Shown: positions 27,031 to 35,858, counted from the stretch's first letter. The stretch: DNA of 64,000 bases from Streptomyces sp. H27-H5 (GCF_026627505.1 NZ_JAPNLK010000015.1:61483-125482), one strand, 5' to 3'. A program made the numbers and translations. The notes: generated by a model not told the origin, from the sequence alone.

Positions 27031-27983
27031 CCACGTCCCCCCTGATGTCCTCACCCCCGTCACCCCCGTCGGCCCCCGTCCCGGCCCCGGCCCCGGCCCC
27101 CGTCCCGGCCCCGGCCCCGGCCCCGGCCCCGGTCCCGGCCCCGGCAGATCCGGCAGGCCGGGCGGGCGCCGGAGCCCGCCCGGTCGGCGGCTCGTACGAC
27201 CCCGCCGCCACCACGGCCGGCGGGCTCACCGGCGAACTGGCCCGCCTGGAGGCCCAGGCCGAGCTGTCGTTCGGCGCCGAGCTGCGCATCCTGCGCGAGG
27301 CGGGCCTGGACGCGCACGCCGGCCCGTTCGTCGAGATCGGCGCCGGCTCCGGGGCGGTCACCCGCAGGCTGCGCGCCGCCCTGCCCGGCCTCGCCCACAC
27401 CGCCGTCGACATCGACGGCCACCTGCTGGCCCACGCCGCCGGCTGTGGAGCCGCACTCCTCGTGGCCGACGGCGCGGCCCTGCCGCTCCCCGACGACTCG
27501 GTCGGCTTCGTGCTGCTGCGCTATGTACTCCAGCACCTGGCCGACCCGCAGGCCGTACTCGCCGAGGCGCTGCGCGTGCTGCGGCCCGGCGGGCGGATCG
27601 CCGTGACCGAGGTCGACGCCTCCTGCTGGGGCCTGGCCGAGCCCGCCTACCCCGAACTGGCCGGGATCCACGGCAAGCTGGCCCGGGCCCAGACATCGGC
27701 GGGCGGGGACCGGACCGTCGGACGCCGCCTGACCCGGCTGCTGCGCGGTGCGGGCTACGAGGAGGTGGCCCTGCGCCCGTTCGCCACCACCAATGACGAC
27801 CACCCCGTCGAGGCTTTCGCCCCGCACCTGGGCCCCGGCCGCCTCCAGCCGCTCGTGGCCGCCGGCGTGGTGAGCCTGGGCGAGTTCGCGCTGGCCACCG
27901 ACCGCTGGAACCGCTTCCGCGCCGACCCGGACGCGTACGTGATGCTGCTCGGCTTCACCGCCACGGGGACCGCCCCCCACTGA
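27027..27983 (+). CDS. SAM-dependent methyltransferase with Ala-Pro N-terminal tail
   Basis: 318 residues. The first 45 or so are low-complexity Pro-Ala repeats encoded by a CCCCGG-type hexamer repeat. A class I methyltransferase domain follows: motif I FVEIGAGSGAV, VDIDGHLLAHAA, and LRPGGRIAVTEVDA. It is closest in layout to ubiquinone/menaquinone-type small-molecule methyltransferases. It overlaps the P450 by 4 bp. N- or O-methylation of the peptide is possible; many azole peptides carry N-terminal methyl groups, but that is family knowledge and not shown here. Confidence 0.88.
   Translation: MTTSPLMSSPPSPPSAPVPAPAPAPVPAPAPAPAPVPAPADPAGRAGAGARPVGGSYDPAATTAGGLTGELARLEAQAELSFGAELRILREAGLDAHAGPFVEIGAGSGAVTRRLRAALPGLAHTAVDIDGHLLAHAAGCGAALLVADGAALPLPDDSVGFVLLRYVLQHLADPQAVLAEALRVLRPGGRIAVTEVDASCWGLAEPAYPELAGIHGKLARAQTSAGGDRTVGRRLTRLLRGAGYEEVALRPFATTNDDHPVEAFAPHLGPGRLQPLVAAGVVSLGEFALATDRWNRFRADPDAYVMLLGFTATGTAPH
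27073..27146 (+). repeat. CCCCGG-type hexamer repeat coding for Pro-Ala/Pro-Val
   Basis: An impure tandem repeat of CCGGCC and CCGTCC hexamers encodes alternating Pro-Ala with three Pro-Val breaks near the methyltransferase N-terminus. Unit gain or loss would keep the frame. Confidence 0.8.
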
Positions 27984-28021
27984 CCCGGCCCGAACAACCG
28001 CCCCTCTCCGATTGGACCCCC

Positions 28022-28207
28022 ATGAATCCGAGCCTCAAGATCTTCCTGACGATCTTCTGCTACATCAGCGGCGTGATGGGCGTCGTGACGGCCGTCCTGC
28101 ACGCCGGCGACCAGCCCGCCCAGACCACCGCGGCCGTCATCGCCGGCGCCCTGGGCGCGGTCTTCCTGTTCGCCGGCATGGCACTCAGCCGCCGCCCCCG
28201 CCACTGA
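28022..28207 (+). CDS. Small two-helix membrane protein
   Basis: 61 residues: FLTIFCYISGVMGVVTAVLHA and TAAVIAGALGAVFLFAGMAL are two membrane spans joined by a short polar loop (GDQPAQTT), with a basic tail SRRPRH. No strong ribosome-binding site is seen. It sits between the methyltransferase and the antiporter on the same strand, 38 bp after the first and 61 bp before the second. It may be an immunity or transporter-accessory protein; I do not recognise the family. Confidence 0.55.
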   Translation: MNPSLKIFLTIFCYISGVMGVVTAVLHAGDQPAQTTAAVIAGALGAVFLFAGMALSRRPRH

Positions 28208-28268
28208 CGGCCCGGCACCGCCGCACCGCGAAGGGCCGGACCGGCCCGGTCCGGCAGAACGGAACCGC

Positions 28269-29534
28269 ATGTTTCCTCTCGACTCCGTCGGCCACTTCTT
28301 CCTCGGTGCGGCCGTCGTCCTCGCCCTGTCGCGGGCCGCGGGCGGCCTCGCCGTCCGGGTGGGCCAGCCGCGCGTGATGGGCGAGGTGATCGCGGGCATC
28401 GCCCTCGGCCCCTCGCTCCTGGGCGCGCTCGCCCCCGAGGCGGCGGTGTGGCTGTTCCCGACGGCCGTGCTGCCCATGTTCTCCGGGCTCGCGCAGATCG
28501 GCCTGGCGGTGTTCATGTTCTTCACCGGGCAGGAGCTCTGCTCGATGCGGGTGCGGGGCACCGCCCGGCAGGGCCTGCTGGTCAGCCAGGCCTCCCTGTT
28601 CGTCCCGTTCGCCGGTGGAGCCCTGGCCGCCCTGCCGCTCGCGGACCGCTACACGCCCGCGGGCCTGCCGGAGTCCGTCTTCGTCCTGTTCATCGGATGC
28701 GCGATCAGCATCACGGCGTTCCCGGTGCTGGCCCGCATGCTGGAGGACCTGGGCCTCTCCCGCACCCGTCCCGGCCGGCTGAGCCTGTTCGCCGCGGCCG
28801 TCGGTGACGGCGGCAGCTGGCTGGCGCTTTCGGCGATCGTCGCGCTGTCCCAGGGCTCGGACCACCGGGACGCGGCCGTACGCGGGCTCGTCGCGGTGGT
28901 CGTCGTCGCCGTCTACCTGGGGCCGGTGCGCCGGGCGGCGGCCGGGTGGTTCGCGCGCAAGGGCGAGACCACCGACCCCGCCACCCTCCGGGTCGTGCTC
29001 GTCACCGCGATCGCCGCCTCCGCGGCGCTGACCGCCGCCCTCGGCGTGCACCAGCTCATCGGCGCGTTCCTGGTGGGCCTGGTGTGGCCGGCCGGCAACC
29101 CGTTCGCCGTCGCCGCCGCCGAGCCGCTGGCCACCACGTCCAAGACCGTACTGCTGCCCTTCTTCTTCCTGGGCTTCGGGCTCGGAGTGGACCTGTCGAC
29201 CCTGGACCTCTCCTCGGGTGGGGCACTGGTCCTGCCGGCCCTGCTGGCCGTGGCCGTCCTCGGAAAGATCGGCGGCGCGGGGCTGGCCGCGCGGTACGCG
29301 GGCCTGCCCTGGCGGGAGTCGTTCACTCTGGGCGTGCTGCTGAACACCCGCGGACTGACCGAGCTGGTCGTCCTCCAGATCGGCCACGAGGCGGGCATCA
29401 TCGATGGCCCGCTGCTCGCGATACTCACCGTCGTCGCCCTGGTCACCACCCTGATGACCGGCCCGCTGCTGAAACTCGCGGGCTCGTCGGCCCCGGCCCC
29501 GGACACCCCACAGCCCGCGACCGTGAACCGCTGA
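28269..29534 (+). CDS. CPA2-family cation/proton antiporter
   Basis: 421 residues with about twelve transmembrane segments. VGQPRVMGEVIAGIALGPSLLG near residue 35, FIGCAISITAFPVLARML near 140 and LNTRGLTELVVLQIG near 358 are the conserved stretches of KefB/NapA-type exchangers. There is no C-terminal nucleotide-binding (TrkA-N) domain. The protein should swap Na+ or K+ for protons. Homologues often lie next to antibiotic genes as resistance or homeostasis factors; whether it belongs to the azole-peptide locus is uncertain. Confidence 0.9.
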   Translation: MFPLDSVGHFFLGAAVVLALSRAAGGLAVRVGQPRVMGEVIAGIALGPSLLGALAPEAAVWLFPTAVLPMFSGLAQIGLAVFMFFTGQELCSMRVRGTARQGLLVSQASLFVPFAGGALAALPLADRYTPAGLPESVFVLFIGCAISITAFPVLARMLEDLGLSRTRPGRLSLFAAAVGDGGSWLALSAIVALSQGSDHRDAAVRGLVAVVVVAVYLGPVRRAAAGWFARKGETTDPATLRVVLVTAIAASAALTAALGVHQLIGAFLVGLVWPAGNPFAVAAAEPLATTSKTVLLPFFFLGFGLGVDLSTLDLSSGGALVLPALLAVAVLGKIGGAGLAARYAGLPWRESFTLGVLLNTRGLTELVVLQIGHEAGIIDGPLLAILTVVALVTTLMTGPLLKLAGSSAPAPDTPQPATVNR

Positions 29535-29683
29535 CCGCCGGGCGCCGGACATCAAGGCGCCGGACACCGGTTGAAGCTTGGCGGCCCGGGTCGGGCGGCC
29601 CGAGTGCGCGCCGATGCCCGGCGGTGGCCGGCGTTGGCCGGCGGTGGCCGGTCCGGCGCCTCCGGGCTCGATCCGAACGTGTC

Positions 29684-30418
29684 TCAGGTGGCGTTCTCCG
29701 ATGGCGGTTCGGGTTTTGTGTGGAGGACCGCGCGGGCCTGGTCCGCGGCGCGGGCGATGCTCTCGGAGATGAAGTCGACGAAGCGGGCGATGTTCTCCAG
29801 GCGGGCCGCGGCCGGGGTGCCGGGGCCGAGGACGCCGACGCCCTGCCGGGCGACGTCGCCGAGGTGGGCGGTGGCGCGGGCGCTGGCCATCGTCGACTGG
29901 TAGAGGACGTCGTCGTCGACGACGTAGCGCTCGCGGCGGCGTTCGTCGCGTTCGCGGCGGATGAGGCCCTGGTCGTCCAGGAACGCGATCGCCTTGGAGA
30001 CGGTCGCCGGGCTGACCTGGAGGCGCCCGGCGAGTTCGGCGGCGCCGAGGCTGCCGGCGTCGGTGGTGTAGAGGGCGGCCAGCACCCGGGCCGTCATCCT
30101 GGGCAGGCCCGATTGCATGAAGACGGTGCCGAACACCTCCTCGTACGCGCGCACGGCCTCGGTATCGCGTCCGTGCGCCTGCGAGGGCGTGCCGGCGTCC
30201 CGGGGCGTGGCGCGCTTGCGCCGGTGGGCGCGTTGTTCGGTGGCGCGGTGGGCCAGGTCGGCGCGGTAGGCGGCGGGGCCGCCGTTGCGCATCACCTCAC
30301 GCGTGATCGTCGAGGTCGGACGGTCGAGACTTCTGGCGATCTCCGCGTAGGCGAGCCCGTCGGCCACCCCCAGTGCGATCTGTCGGCGTTCCTGCTGGGT
30401 GAGTCTGCCTCCCGGCAT
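29684..30418 (-). CDS. GbsR/MarR-like regulator with an extra N-terminal HTH
   Basis: 244 residues from the ATG at MPGGRLTQQERRQ, with GGAG upstream; longer readings lack a ribosome-binding site. An IS30-type helix-turn-helix lies at residues 5-45 (ERRQIALGVADGLAYAEIARSLDRPTSTITREV). A MarR/GbsR winged helix follows from about 110: ARVLAALYTTDAGSLGAAELAGRLQVSPATVSKAIAFLDDQGLIRRER. Such two-HTH proteins usually repress a divergent gene. Here the divergent gene is the DUF4097 protein, and three 12-bp repeats lie between them. Confidence 0.85.
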   Translation of the reverse strand: MPGGRLTQQERRQIALGVADGLAYAEIARSLDRPTSTITREVMRNGGPAAYRADLAHRATEQRAHRRKRATPRDAGTPSQAHGRDTEAVRAYEEVFGTVFMQSGLPRMTARVLAALYTTDAGSLGAAELAGRLQVSPATVSKAIAFLDDQGLIRRERDERRRERYVVDDDVLYQSTMASARATAHLGDVARQGVGVLGPGTPAAARLENIARFVDFISESIARAADQARAVLHTKPEPPSENAT

Positions 30419-30472
30419 CGCGGTCTCCTTCGTGGTGTGTGATGCCCCATCATAGCGTTCACTCCCATTCCA

Positions 30473-30528
30473 TTGCAACGAATCCCGGGAGGTTTGTTGC
30501 ATTGAATCCAGAACCGTTGCAACGATTC
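30473..30528. promoter_or_regulatory. Three 12-bp direct repeats, candidate operator
   Basis: TTGCAACGAATC (30473-30484), TTGCATTGAATC (30497-30508) and TTGCAACGATTC (30517-30528) lie in the 221-bp divergent gap, 24 and 20 bp apart, about two helical turns. A further GCAACG occurs at 30591. They are likely binding sites for the adjacent two-HTH regulator. Confidence 0.55.
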
Positions 30529-30639
30529 AGCGGCTTCTACCTGCAGTGATGCGCATCGTGCGCAACGAACTGATTGCCGGATACTCGAACGCAACGTAGC
30601 TTTTCCCTCATCGGAAACAGCGAAGCGAAGGAAGACATC

Positions 30640-31311
30640 ATGCTGAAGTTCGACACCCCCGCCCCGGTCTCCGCCGTCCTCGACATCCCCGCCGGCCGTA
30701 TCCGGTTCATCGCCGCCGACCGCGCCGACACCGCCGTCGAGATCCTCCCCGCGAACGCCTCGAAGGGCCGCGACGTGAAGGCGGCCGAGCGGACCACGGT
30801 CGAGTACCTCGACGGCGTCCTGCGGATCACGGCCCCGGAGGCGAAGAACCAGGTGCTCGGCGCTTCCGGATCCGTCGAGATCACGGTCCAGTTGCCCGCC
30901 GGTTCCCACGTCGAGGCGAAGACCGCCGCCGCCGAGTTCCGGGGCGTCGGCCGGCTCGGTGACGTGACCTTCGAGGGCGCGCAGGGTGCGGTCAAGCTCG
31001 ACGAGACCGCGAGCGCCCGTCTCACCCTCCTCGCCGGTGACATCTCCGTCGGCCGCCTCGGTGGCCCGGCGGAGATCAGCACCCAGAAGGGCGACCTCCA
31101 CGTCACCGAGGCCGTGAGCGGCACGGTCGCGCTGCGCACCGAGGCCGGCGACATCTCGGTCGGGGCGGCCCGTGGGGTGTCGGCCTCCCTGGACGCCGGC
31201 ACCGGCCACGGCCGCATCCACAACGCACTCCGGAACACCGAAGGCGCCACCGCCGGGCTGACGCTCCACGCGACCACCGCCTACGGCGACATCACCGCCC
31301 ACAGCCTGTAG
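30640..31311 (+). CDS. DUF4097-family beta-strand repeat protein
   Basis: 223 residues, starting at MLKFDTPAPVSAVLD with AAGGAAG just upstream. The body is a run of short beta repeats typical of DUF4097/putative adhesin proteins, for example FRGVGRLGDVTFEGAQGAVKL and IHNALRNTEGATAGLTLHATTAYGDITAHS. There is no signal peptide or membrane anchor. The molecular role of the family is not established. It is divergent from the GbsR-like regulator and probably controlled by it. Confidence 0.85.
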   Translation: MLKFDTPAPVSAVLDIPAGRIRFIAADRADTAVEILPANASKGRDVKAAERTTVEYLDGVLRITAPEAKNQVLGASGSVEITVQLPAGSHVEAKTAAAEFRGVGRLGDVTFEGAQGAVKLDETASARLTLLAGDISVGRLGGPAEISTQKGDLHVTEAVSGTVALRTEAGDISVGAARGVSASLDAGTGHGRIHNALRNTEGATAGLTLHATTAYGDITAHSL

Positions 31312-31392
31312 GCGCGGCGCCCCTCACGCCCGGCGATCCCGCCCACCGGTCGGCGACCGAGACAGTCCACGACGAGCAAGGAGCACACCATC

Positions 31393-32559
31393 ATGTCCCT
31401 CACCCCCACCGACCACGGTCGGCAGGACCACGGCGACCACCAAGCCCACCCGGAACGAGCCGAGTTGCACAAGATCATGGAGGAGATGGTCGAGTCCGGC
31501 TTCACCGGTGTGACGATGCGCGTGCACGACGAGCGGGGCGCGTGGGTCGGCAGTGTCGGGGTGCGCGAACTCGGCGGGAGCGCGCAGCCGCCGACGGACG
31601 GCCACGTCCGGATCGGCAGCAACACCAAGACCTTCACCGCGACCCTGGTCCTGCAACTGGTGGCCGAGGGCAGGATCGGCCTGGACACGCCGGCGGACGA
31701 GTACCTGCCCGAGTTCGGGCTGGACCGCAGGATCACGGTGCGGATGCTGCTGCAACACACCAGCGGAATCTTCAACTTCACCGGCGAGTACTACGACGAC
31801 GGGACGTTCGTACCGGGGATCCCCGCCACGCCCGCGGGCCGGGAGTGGGTGGACAACCGGTTCAAGACCTACCGACCGGAAGAGCTGATACGGCTGGCCC
31901 TGTCCAAACCGGCGCGCTTCGAGCCGGGCACGGACTGGAGCTACGCCAACACCAACTACGTCCTGGCCAGGCTGCTGATCGAGAAGGTCACCGGCCGCTC
32001 GCTCGCCGAGGAGATGCGCCGCCTGATCCTGGAGCCGCTCGGACTGTCGGAAACCCTGCTGCCGGACACCGACCCGGAGATCCCGGAGCCGCATCCCCGC
32101 GCCTACTACCGCTACGAGGACGCCGGCCGGGAGGAGACGGTCGACGTCACCCGCCAGAACCCGTCCTGGATCTCCACCGGCGGAGACATGATCTCGACCA
32201 CCCGGGACCTGCACACCTTCATCTCCGCACTCGTGGGAGGCAGGCTCCTGCCGGCCCCGCTGCTGACCGAGATGTGCACGCCGCATCCCAAGGTCGGCTA
32301 CGGACTGGGGGTGTTCGTCCAGGACACGGGCGAGAGCGGCGGCACCGTCATCACCCACAACGGCGGCATGGCGGGCCACGCGGCACTCATGTACAGCACG
32401 CCCGACGGCAGCAGGACCCTCACCGCCGCCCTGAACTACGTCGACGACGCCGCACTGTCCATGGCAACGGCGTTCCACCAGGCGACGCAAAGGCTCGTCA
32501 AGGAGTTCTTCGGGTCCGACCGGACGGCCCGGACGGACCCGCCGACCCCGGCTCGGTAG
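31393..32559 (+). CDS. Serine hydrolase, beta-lactamase class C / DD-peptidase family
   Basis: 388 residues; AGGAG lies 9 nt before the ATG. The three active-site motifs are SNTK (SxxK, near residue 76), YAN (YxN, near 184) and HNG (HxG, near 319). No signal peptide is seen, so it may act in the cytoplasm, possibly as an esterase or D-amino-acid peptidase. It is 81 bp downstream of the DUF4097 gene and could be co-transcribed with it. Confidence 0.9.
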   Translation: MSLTPTDHGRQDHGDHQAHPERAELHKIMEEMVESGFTGVTMRVHDERGAWVGSVGVRELGGSAQPPTDGHVRIGSNTKTFTATLVLQLVAEGRIGLDTPADEYLPEFGLDRRITVRMLLQHTSGIFNFTGEYYDDGTFVPGIPATPAGREWVDNRFKTYRPEELIRLALSKPARFEPGTDWSYANTNYVLARLLIEKVTGRSLAEEMRRLILEPLGLSETLLPDTDPEIPEPHPRAYYRYEDAGREETVDVTRQNPSWISTGGDMISTTRDLHTFISALVGGRLLPAPLLTEMCTPHPKVGYGLGVFVQDTGESGGTVITHNGGMAGHAALMYSTPDGSRTLTAALNYVDDAALSMATAFHQATQRLVKEFFGSDRTARTDPPTPAR

Positions 32560-32799
32560 ACCGGGGCGAGCGGTGTGGAACCCACACGGTGGGCACGGTG
32601 GGCACGGCAACGGTCCCGCAAGCTCGGTGATTCGGCCGGGGGCGGGAGGTGCCGGCTCGACCGGCGCACGTGAGAAGACCCGGCGGCACGCCACCTCCGA
32701 AGCGTGCCACCGGGTCGGTCTCATGGGCCGCCCGGGCGAAGCCCGGCCGGGCCGGCGCCGCCCGGTACCGCAGGCGCGCTCAGGGGGGACGGTGCCTCG

Positions 32800-32955
32800 G
32801 CTTCCAGACCGAAGGCGGGCGTCGTCGGTGGCGAGGAGGGACACGACGTCGGCGACGTCGCCCGGCTGTCCGACGCGGTTGAAGACCGAGAAGGCGGCGG
32901 CCTGGGCCTTGGCCTCGGGGATGGCTGTCGGGGCGCAGGGTGTGGCGGTTCCCGG
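32800..32955 (-). pseudogene. Remnant of a short-chain dehydrogenase C-terminus
   Basis: The minus strand here reads PEAKAQAAAFSVFNRVGQPG followed by DVADVVSLLATDDARL, the C-terminal hallmark of short-chain dehydrogenases (normally followed by WVTGQxIxVDGG). The reading then runs into unrelated sequence, and the Rossmann half is absent upstream, where the EEP-family gene ends. It is a decayed fragment. The rest of the 405-bp gap (32560-32964) shows only short GC-rich repeats. Confidence 0.55.
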
Positions 32956-32964
32956 CCGCCGGGG

Positions 32965-33939
32965 TCACAGCGTGACGCGCGCGGCGACGGGCAGGTGGTC
33001 GCTGCCGGTCCGGGGCAGCGACCAGACCCGGGTGACGGTCGCCGACCGGGCCAGGACCTGGTCGATCCGGGCCAGCGGGAAGCGCGCCGGCCAGCTGAAC
33101 GCGAAACCCGAACCCGGCGCCGTCAGCCGCGAGGTGAGCGGGTCCAGCCCCCGGTCGTCCACCGTGCCGTTCAGGTCCCCGAGCAGCAGCACCCGCCGCG
33201 ACGGCTCGGCCGCGACCGCCGCGCCGAGCCGTACCGCGCTCTCGTCCCGCCGCGCCGAACCGAAGCCGTGCGCGCCGATCCGCAGGGACGGCAGGTGGGC
33301 CACGTACACGGCGACGTCCCCCGCCGGGGTTCTGGCCGTCGCCCGCAGCCCGCGGTTCCATTCCGGCCCCACCCCCGTGGGCCGGATGTCCACCGGTCGC
33401 GCGTCCGCCAGCGGGTACCTCGACCAGAGCCCGACCGTGCCGTGGACGGTGTGGTGCCGATACCCGGCGGCCAGGGCGGCCTCGTACGCGGGCAGCGCGA
33501 CCGGCGTCAGCTCCTCCAAGGCGATCAGGTCCGCGTCCGCGGCGGCCAGCGCCCTCGCCGTGCCCGTCGGATCCGGATTGTCGTCGGCGACGTTGTGCTG
33601 CACGGCCACCAGAGCACGACCGTCGCCCGCACCGGGCGCGGCGCCCTCACCGTCCGTACCGGGCAACGGCAGAGCACCGAACAGCGCGAGCCAGGCGGCG
33701 ACCGGCAACAGCGCCGCGAACGCGACGACGGCCGACCGGCGCAGCAGCGCCGCCGCCCACAGCACCGGGATCAGCAGACCGAGCCACGGCAGGAACGTCT
33801 CCAGCAGACTCCCCGGCCGCCCCGGCAGGTCGGGCACGAGGCCGTGCAGCGCCAACAGGGCGGCGAGCAGCACCGCCGACGCGGTGAGCACCGGTGACGT
33901 GCCGATCAGACGCGACGCCTCGATGCGCGCGCGGTCCAC
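32965..33939 (-). CDS. Endonuclease/exonuclease/phosphatase-family membrane protein
   Basis: 324 residues. Three hydrophobic segments in the first 90 residues (LTASAVLLAALLALHGLV, LLETFLPWLGLLIPVLWAAAL, AVVAFAALLPVAAWLALFGAL) anchor the protein. The rest is an EEP domain with QHNV, DLIALEELTP, LLLGDLNGT and the final SDHLPVAARV that carries the catalytic Asp-His. Secreted or membrane-bound EEP proteins of this type in Streptomyces are thought to be phosphodiesterases. It is followed by the histidine phosphatase on the other side, 12 bp upstream. Confidence 0.88.
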   Translation of the reverse strand: MDRARIEASRLIGTSPVLTASAVLLAALLALHGLVPDLPGRPGSLLETFLPWLGLLIPVLWAAALLRRSAVVAFAALLPVAAWLALFGALPLPGTDGEGAAPGAGDGRALVAVQHNVADDNPDPTGTARALAAADADLIALEELTPVALPAYEAALAAGYRHHTVHGTVGLWSRYPLADARPVDIRPTGVGPEWNRGLRATARTPAGDVAVYVAHLPSLRIGAHGFGSARRDESAVRLGAAVAAEPSRRVLLLGDLNGTVDDRGLDPLTSRLTAPGSGFAFSWPARFPLARIDQVLARSATVTRVWSLPRTGSDHLPVAARVTL

Positions 33940-33951
33940 CTTCCGCCGCCC

Positions 33952-34593
33952 TCAGATCCGCAGTTCGGCGGGGAAGCCCGTCCACCGCGACCGCGCCGGC
34001 AGATGCCCCGTGTCGTTGTAGAGCAGCACGGAAGCCGGCCGGTCCGGCGCGTACCGGATCACGGTCAGCGCGGCATGGGCGGGACTCAAGCCCATCCACC
34101 GCCACTTCGGCGCGTCCAGGGCGGCCCGTACGAGCCAGCCGATCAGGAAGGCGTGGGTGACGACCAGCTCGTGACGGGGTTCGTCGCCCGCCACCGGGCA
34201 GGCGAACCGCGCGAGCGCCGCCCGGGCCCGCTCCGGACCGCCCTCCCGCTCCTCGGCGGGGAAGGCCGCCAGCCGCTCCAGCATCGCGTCGGCCGAGTCC
34301 GCCGGCAGTTCCTCGCGCCGCGGCAGGTACGGGACGTAGTCCCCGGCCAGGTCCGACTCCCGTACCGGAACCCCGTCGAGCCGCTCGCCGATCAGGGCCG
34401 CGGTCCGTGCCGCCCTCGGCAGCGGACCGTGGTGGACGACGGAGAGCGCGGCGCCCGCGAGCCGTTCACCCAGCAACACGGCCTGCCGGCGACCGGTGTC
34501 GGTCAACTCGCTCTCGTCCGGCGTCGCCTCGCCGTGTCGGGCGAGGTAGAGGTAGCGGGCGGCGGCGGTCGCGGTCATGGGCAGGGTCCTCAT
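33952..34593 (-). CDS. Histidine phosphatase family protein
   Basis: About 213 residues if translation starts at MRTLPMTATAAARY; ATGs at 34599 and 34578 are alternatives. The phosphohistidine motif LARHGEA begins the fold, and the second histidine is in VVTHAFLIGWLV. This is a phosphoglycerate-mutase-like phosphatase of unknown substrate. It ends 12 bp before the EEP gene begins, so the two are likely one transcript. Confidence 0.85.
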   Translation of the reverse strand: MRTLPMTATAAARYLYLARHGEATPDESELTDTGRRQAVLLGERLAGAALSVVHHGPLPRAARTAALIGERLDGVPVRESDLAGDYVPYLPRREELPADSADAMLERLAAFPAEEREGGPERARAALARFACPVAGDEPRHELVVTHAFLIGWLVRAALDAPKWRWMGLSPAHAALTVIRYAPDRPASVLLYNDTGHLPARSRWTGFPAELRI

Positions 34594-34772
34594 GTTCATG
34601 ATCTTCCGGGTGTGTGGAGGACGCCCCGCCCCACCACCGCGGTTCCACACCACGCTCGGGGATCGGGGCGGGATTCCGGACCGGCCCGACGCGGGGATGA
34701 CGGCTGAATCACGCCGGAAGATGCCGGATCCGTCCCTCCCGTCGCACGGGCCGGTGCCCCTAGGGTCGAGCG

Positions 34773-35288
34773 ATGACCTCGCACGAGACGACCGACCCCG
34801 CCCCGGCCCCTTCCCGTACCCACGACCGGCAGCCGGGCCCCGAGGCCCCCGAACCGCACGGCCTGAGCGGCCTCGACATGCTCCGCGCCACCCTCAAGGG
34901 AACCCTCCCCGACGCCTCGATCATGAGCACGATGAGCTTTCGGCTGACCGACGTCGCCGAGGGCTTCGTCGCCTTCGAGGGGGACCCGGGCGACCACCTC
35001 CTCAACTACATGGGCACCGTGCACGGCGGCTTCCTCGCCACCCTCCTGGACTCGGCCCTCGGCTCGTCCGTGATGACCCGGCTGCCCGCGGGCACCACCT
35101 ACGCCACCGTCCAACTGGGCGTCCACCTGATCCGCCCCGTCCTCGCCGACACCCCGACCCTGCGCTGCGAGGGCACCGCCCTGCACGTGGGCCGCACCAC
35201 CGCCACCGCCGAGGCCCGCGTCATCGGCACCCACGACGGCAAGCTCTACGCCCACGGCACCACCACCTGCGCCATCCTGCGCCCCTGA
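34773..35288 (+). CDS. PaaI-type hotdog thioesterase
   Basis: 171 residues. The hotdog core has NYMGTVHGGFLATLLDSALG with the HGG motif, and VQLGVHLIRPVLADTPTLRCEGTALHVGRTTATAEARV. The first 40 residues are polar and disordered. The family hydrolyses acyl-CoA thioesters. GTCGAG before the ATG is a weak ribosome-binding site. It has no clear partner nearby. Confidence 0.88.
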   Translation: MTSHETTDPAPAPSRTHDRQPGPEAPEPHGLSGLDMLRATLKGTLPDASIMSTMSFRLTDVAEGFVAFEGDPGDHLLNYMGTVHGGFLATLLDSALGSSVMTRLPAGTTYATVQLGVHLIRPVLADTPTLRCEGTALHVGRTTATAEARVIGTHDGKLYAHGTTTCAILRP

Positions 35289-35363
35289 GCTTCCGGACCG
35301 GGCGGTGTGTGCGGGGGGATGCGGGGCACACGGTCGGCACGGTTGTTCGAGAGGGAGGTCCCC

Positions 35364-35567
35364 ATGCTGGCCATCGCTGCGGCAGTACTGTTCTTCATCG
35401 CGTTCGTCATCAACGCGGCGGGTATCGACACGAATGACGTCCTGTCATCGGTCAACATCATGCTGCTGGGACTGACGGTACTGGCCCTGCACTTCGGGGG
35501 CGTCGGTTCGAGCGCCCGCACGGGCGGTGGCGCCGGTCGCCGGTCGGGTTGGAGCCGCAGACGCTGA
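35364..35567 (+). CDS. Small membrane protein
   Basis: 67 residues from MLAIAAAVLFFIAFVINAAGID, with GAGGGAGG ahead of the ATG. Two membrane spans (residues 1-20 and about 26-45, SVNIMLLGLTVLALHFGG) precede a Gly/Arg-rich tail. Small proteins of this layout are common in Streptomyces; no function is assigned. Confidence 0.65.
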   Translation: MLAIAAAVLFFIAFVINAAGIDTNDVLSSVNIMLLGLTVLALHFGGVGSSARTGGGAGRRSGWSRRR

Positions 35568-35637
35568 CGGGTCCCGCGCGGGTGCCCCCACCTTGCCGCC
35601 CGGGCGTCGGAGGCCTCGTGCGGGGTAGGCGCGGCAC

Positions 35638-35802
35638 ATGACTGAGAAGAACACGTCGTGCCGGTGGTCGGAGATGAGCCTGTCGGAGATGAGCCGCCGC
35701 GTGGCACCGTCCCTGCCCCCGTTCCAGAGGGCGGTACTCGCCTCGGTCCTGCGGAGCCGCGAGGCCCGGACCGGCGCCGCGACCACGTCCCGCGCGTCCT
35801 GA
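35638..35802 (+). CDS. Possible 54-residue protein
   Basis: Short frame encoding MTEKNTSCRWSEMS and a helical, basic remainder (PPFQRAVLASVLRSREARTG). Codon use is acceptable but there is no clear ribosome-binding site. It may not be expressed. Confidence 0.25.
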   Translation: MTEKNTSCRWSEMSLSEMSRRVAPSLPPFQRAVLASVLRSREARTGAATTSRAS

Positions 35803-35827
35803 GGATTGGGGTCCGGGCTTCAGGGTG

Positions 35828-35858
35828 CCGGGGTCCGGGGTCCGGGGTCCGGGGTCCG
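35828..35858. repeat. Tandem 7-bp repeat (CCGGGGT)4
   Basis: Four perfect CCGGGGT units plus a partial fifth, non-coding, between a possible short gene and the rox control region. Confidence 0.85.
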
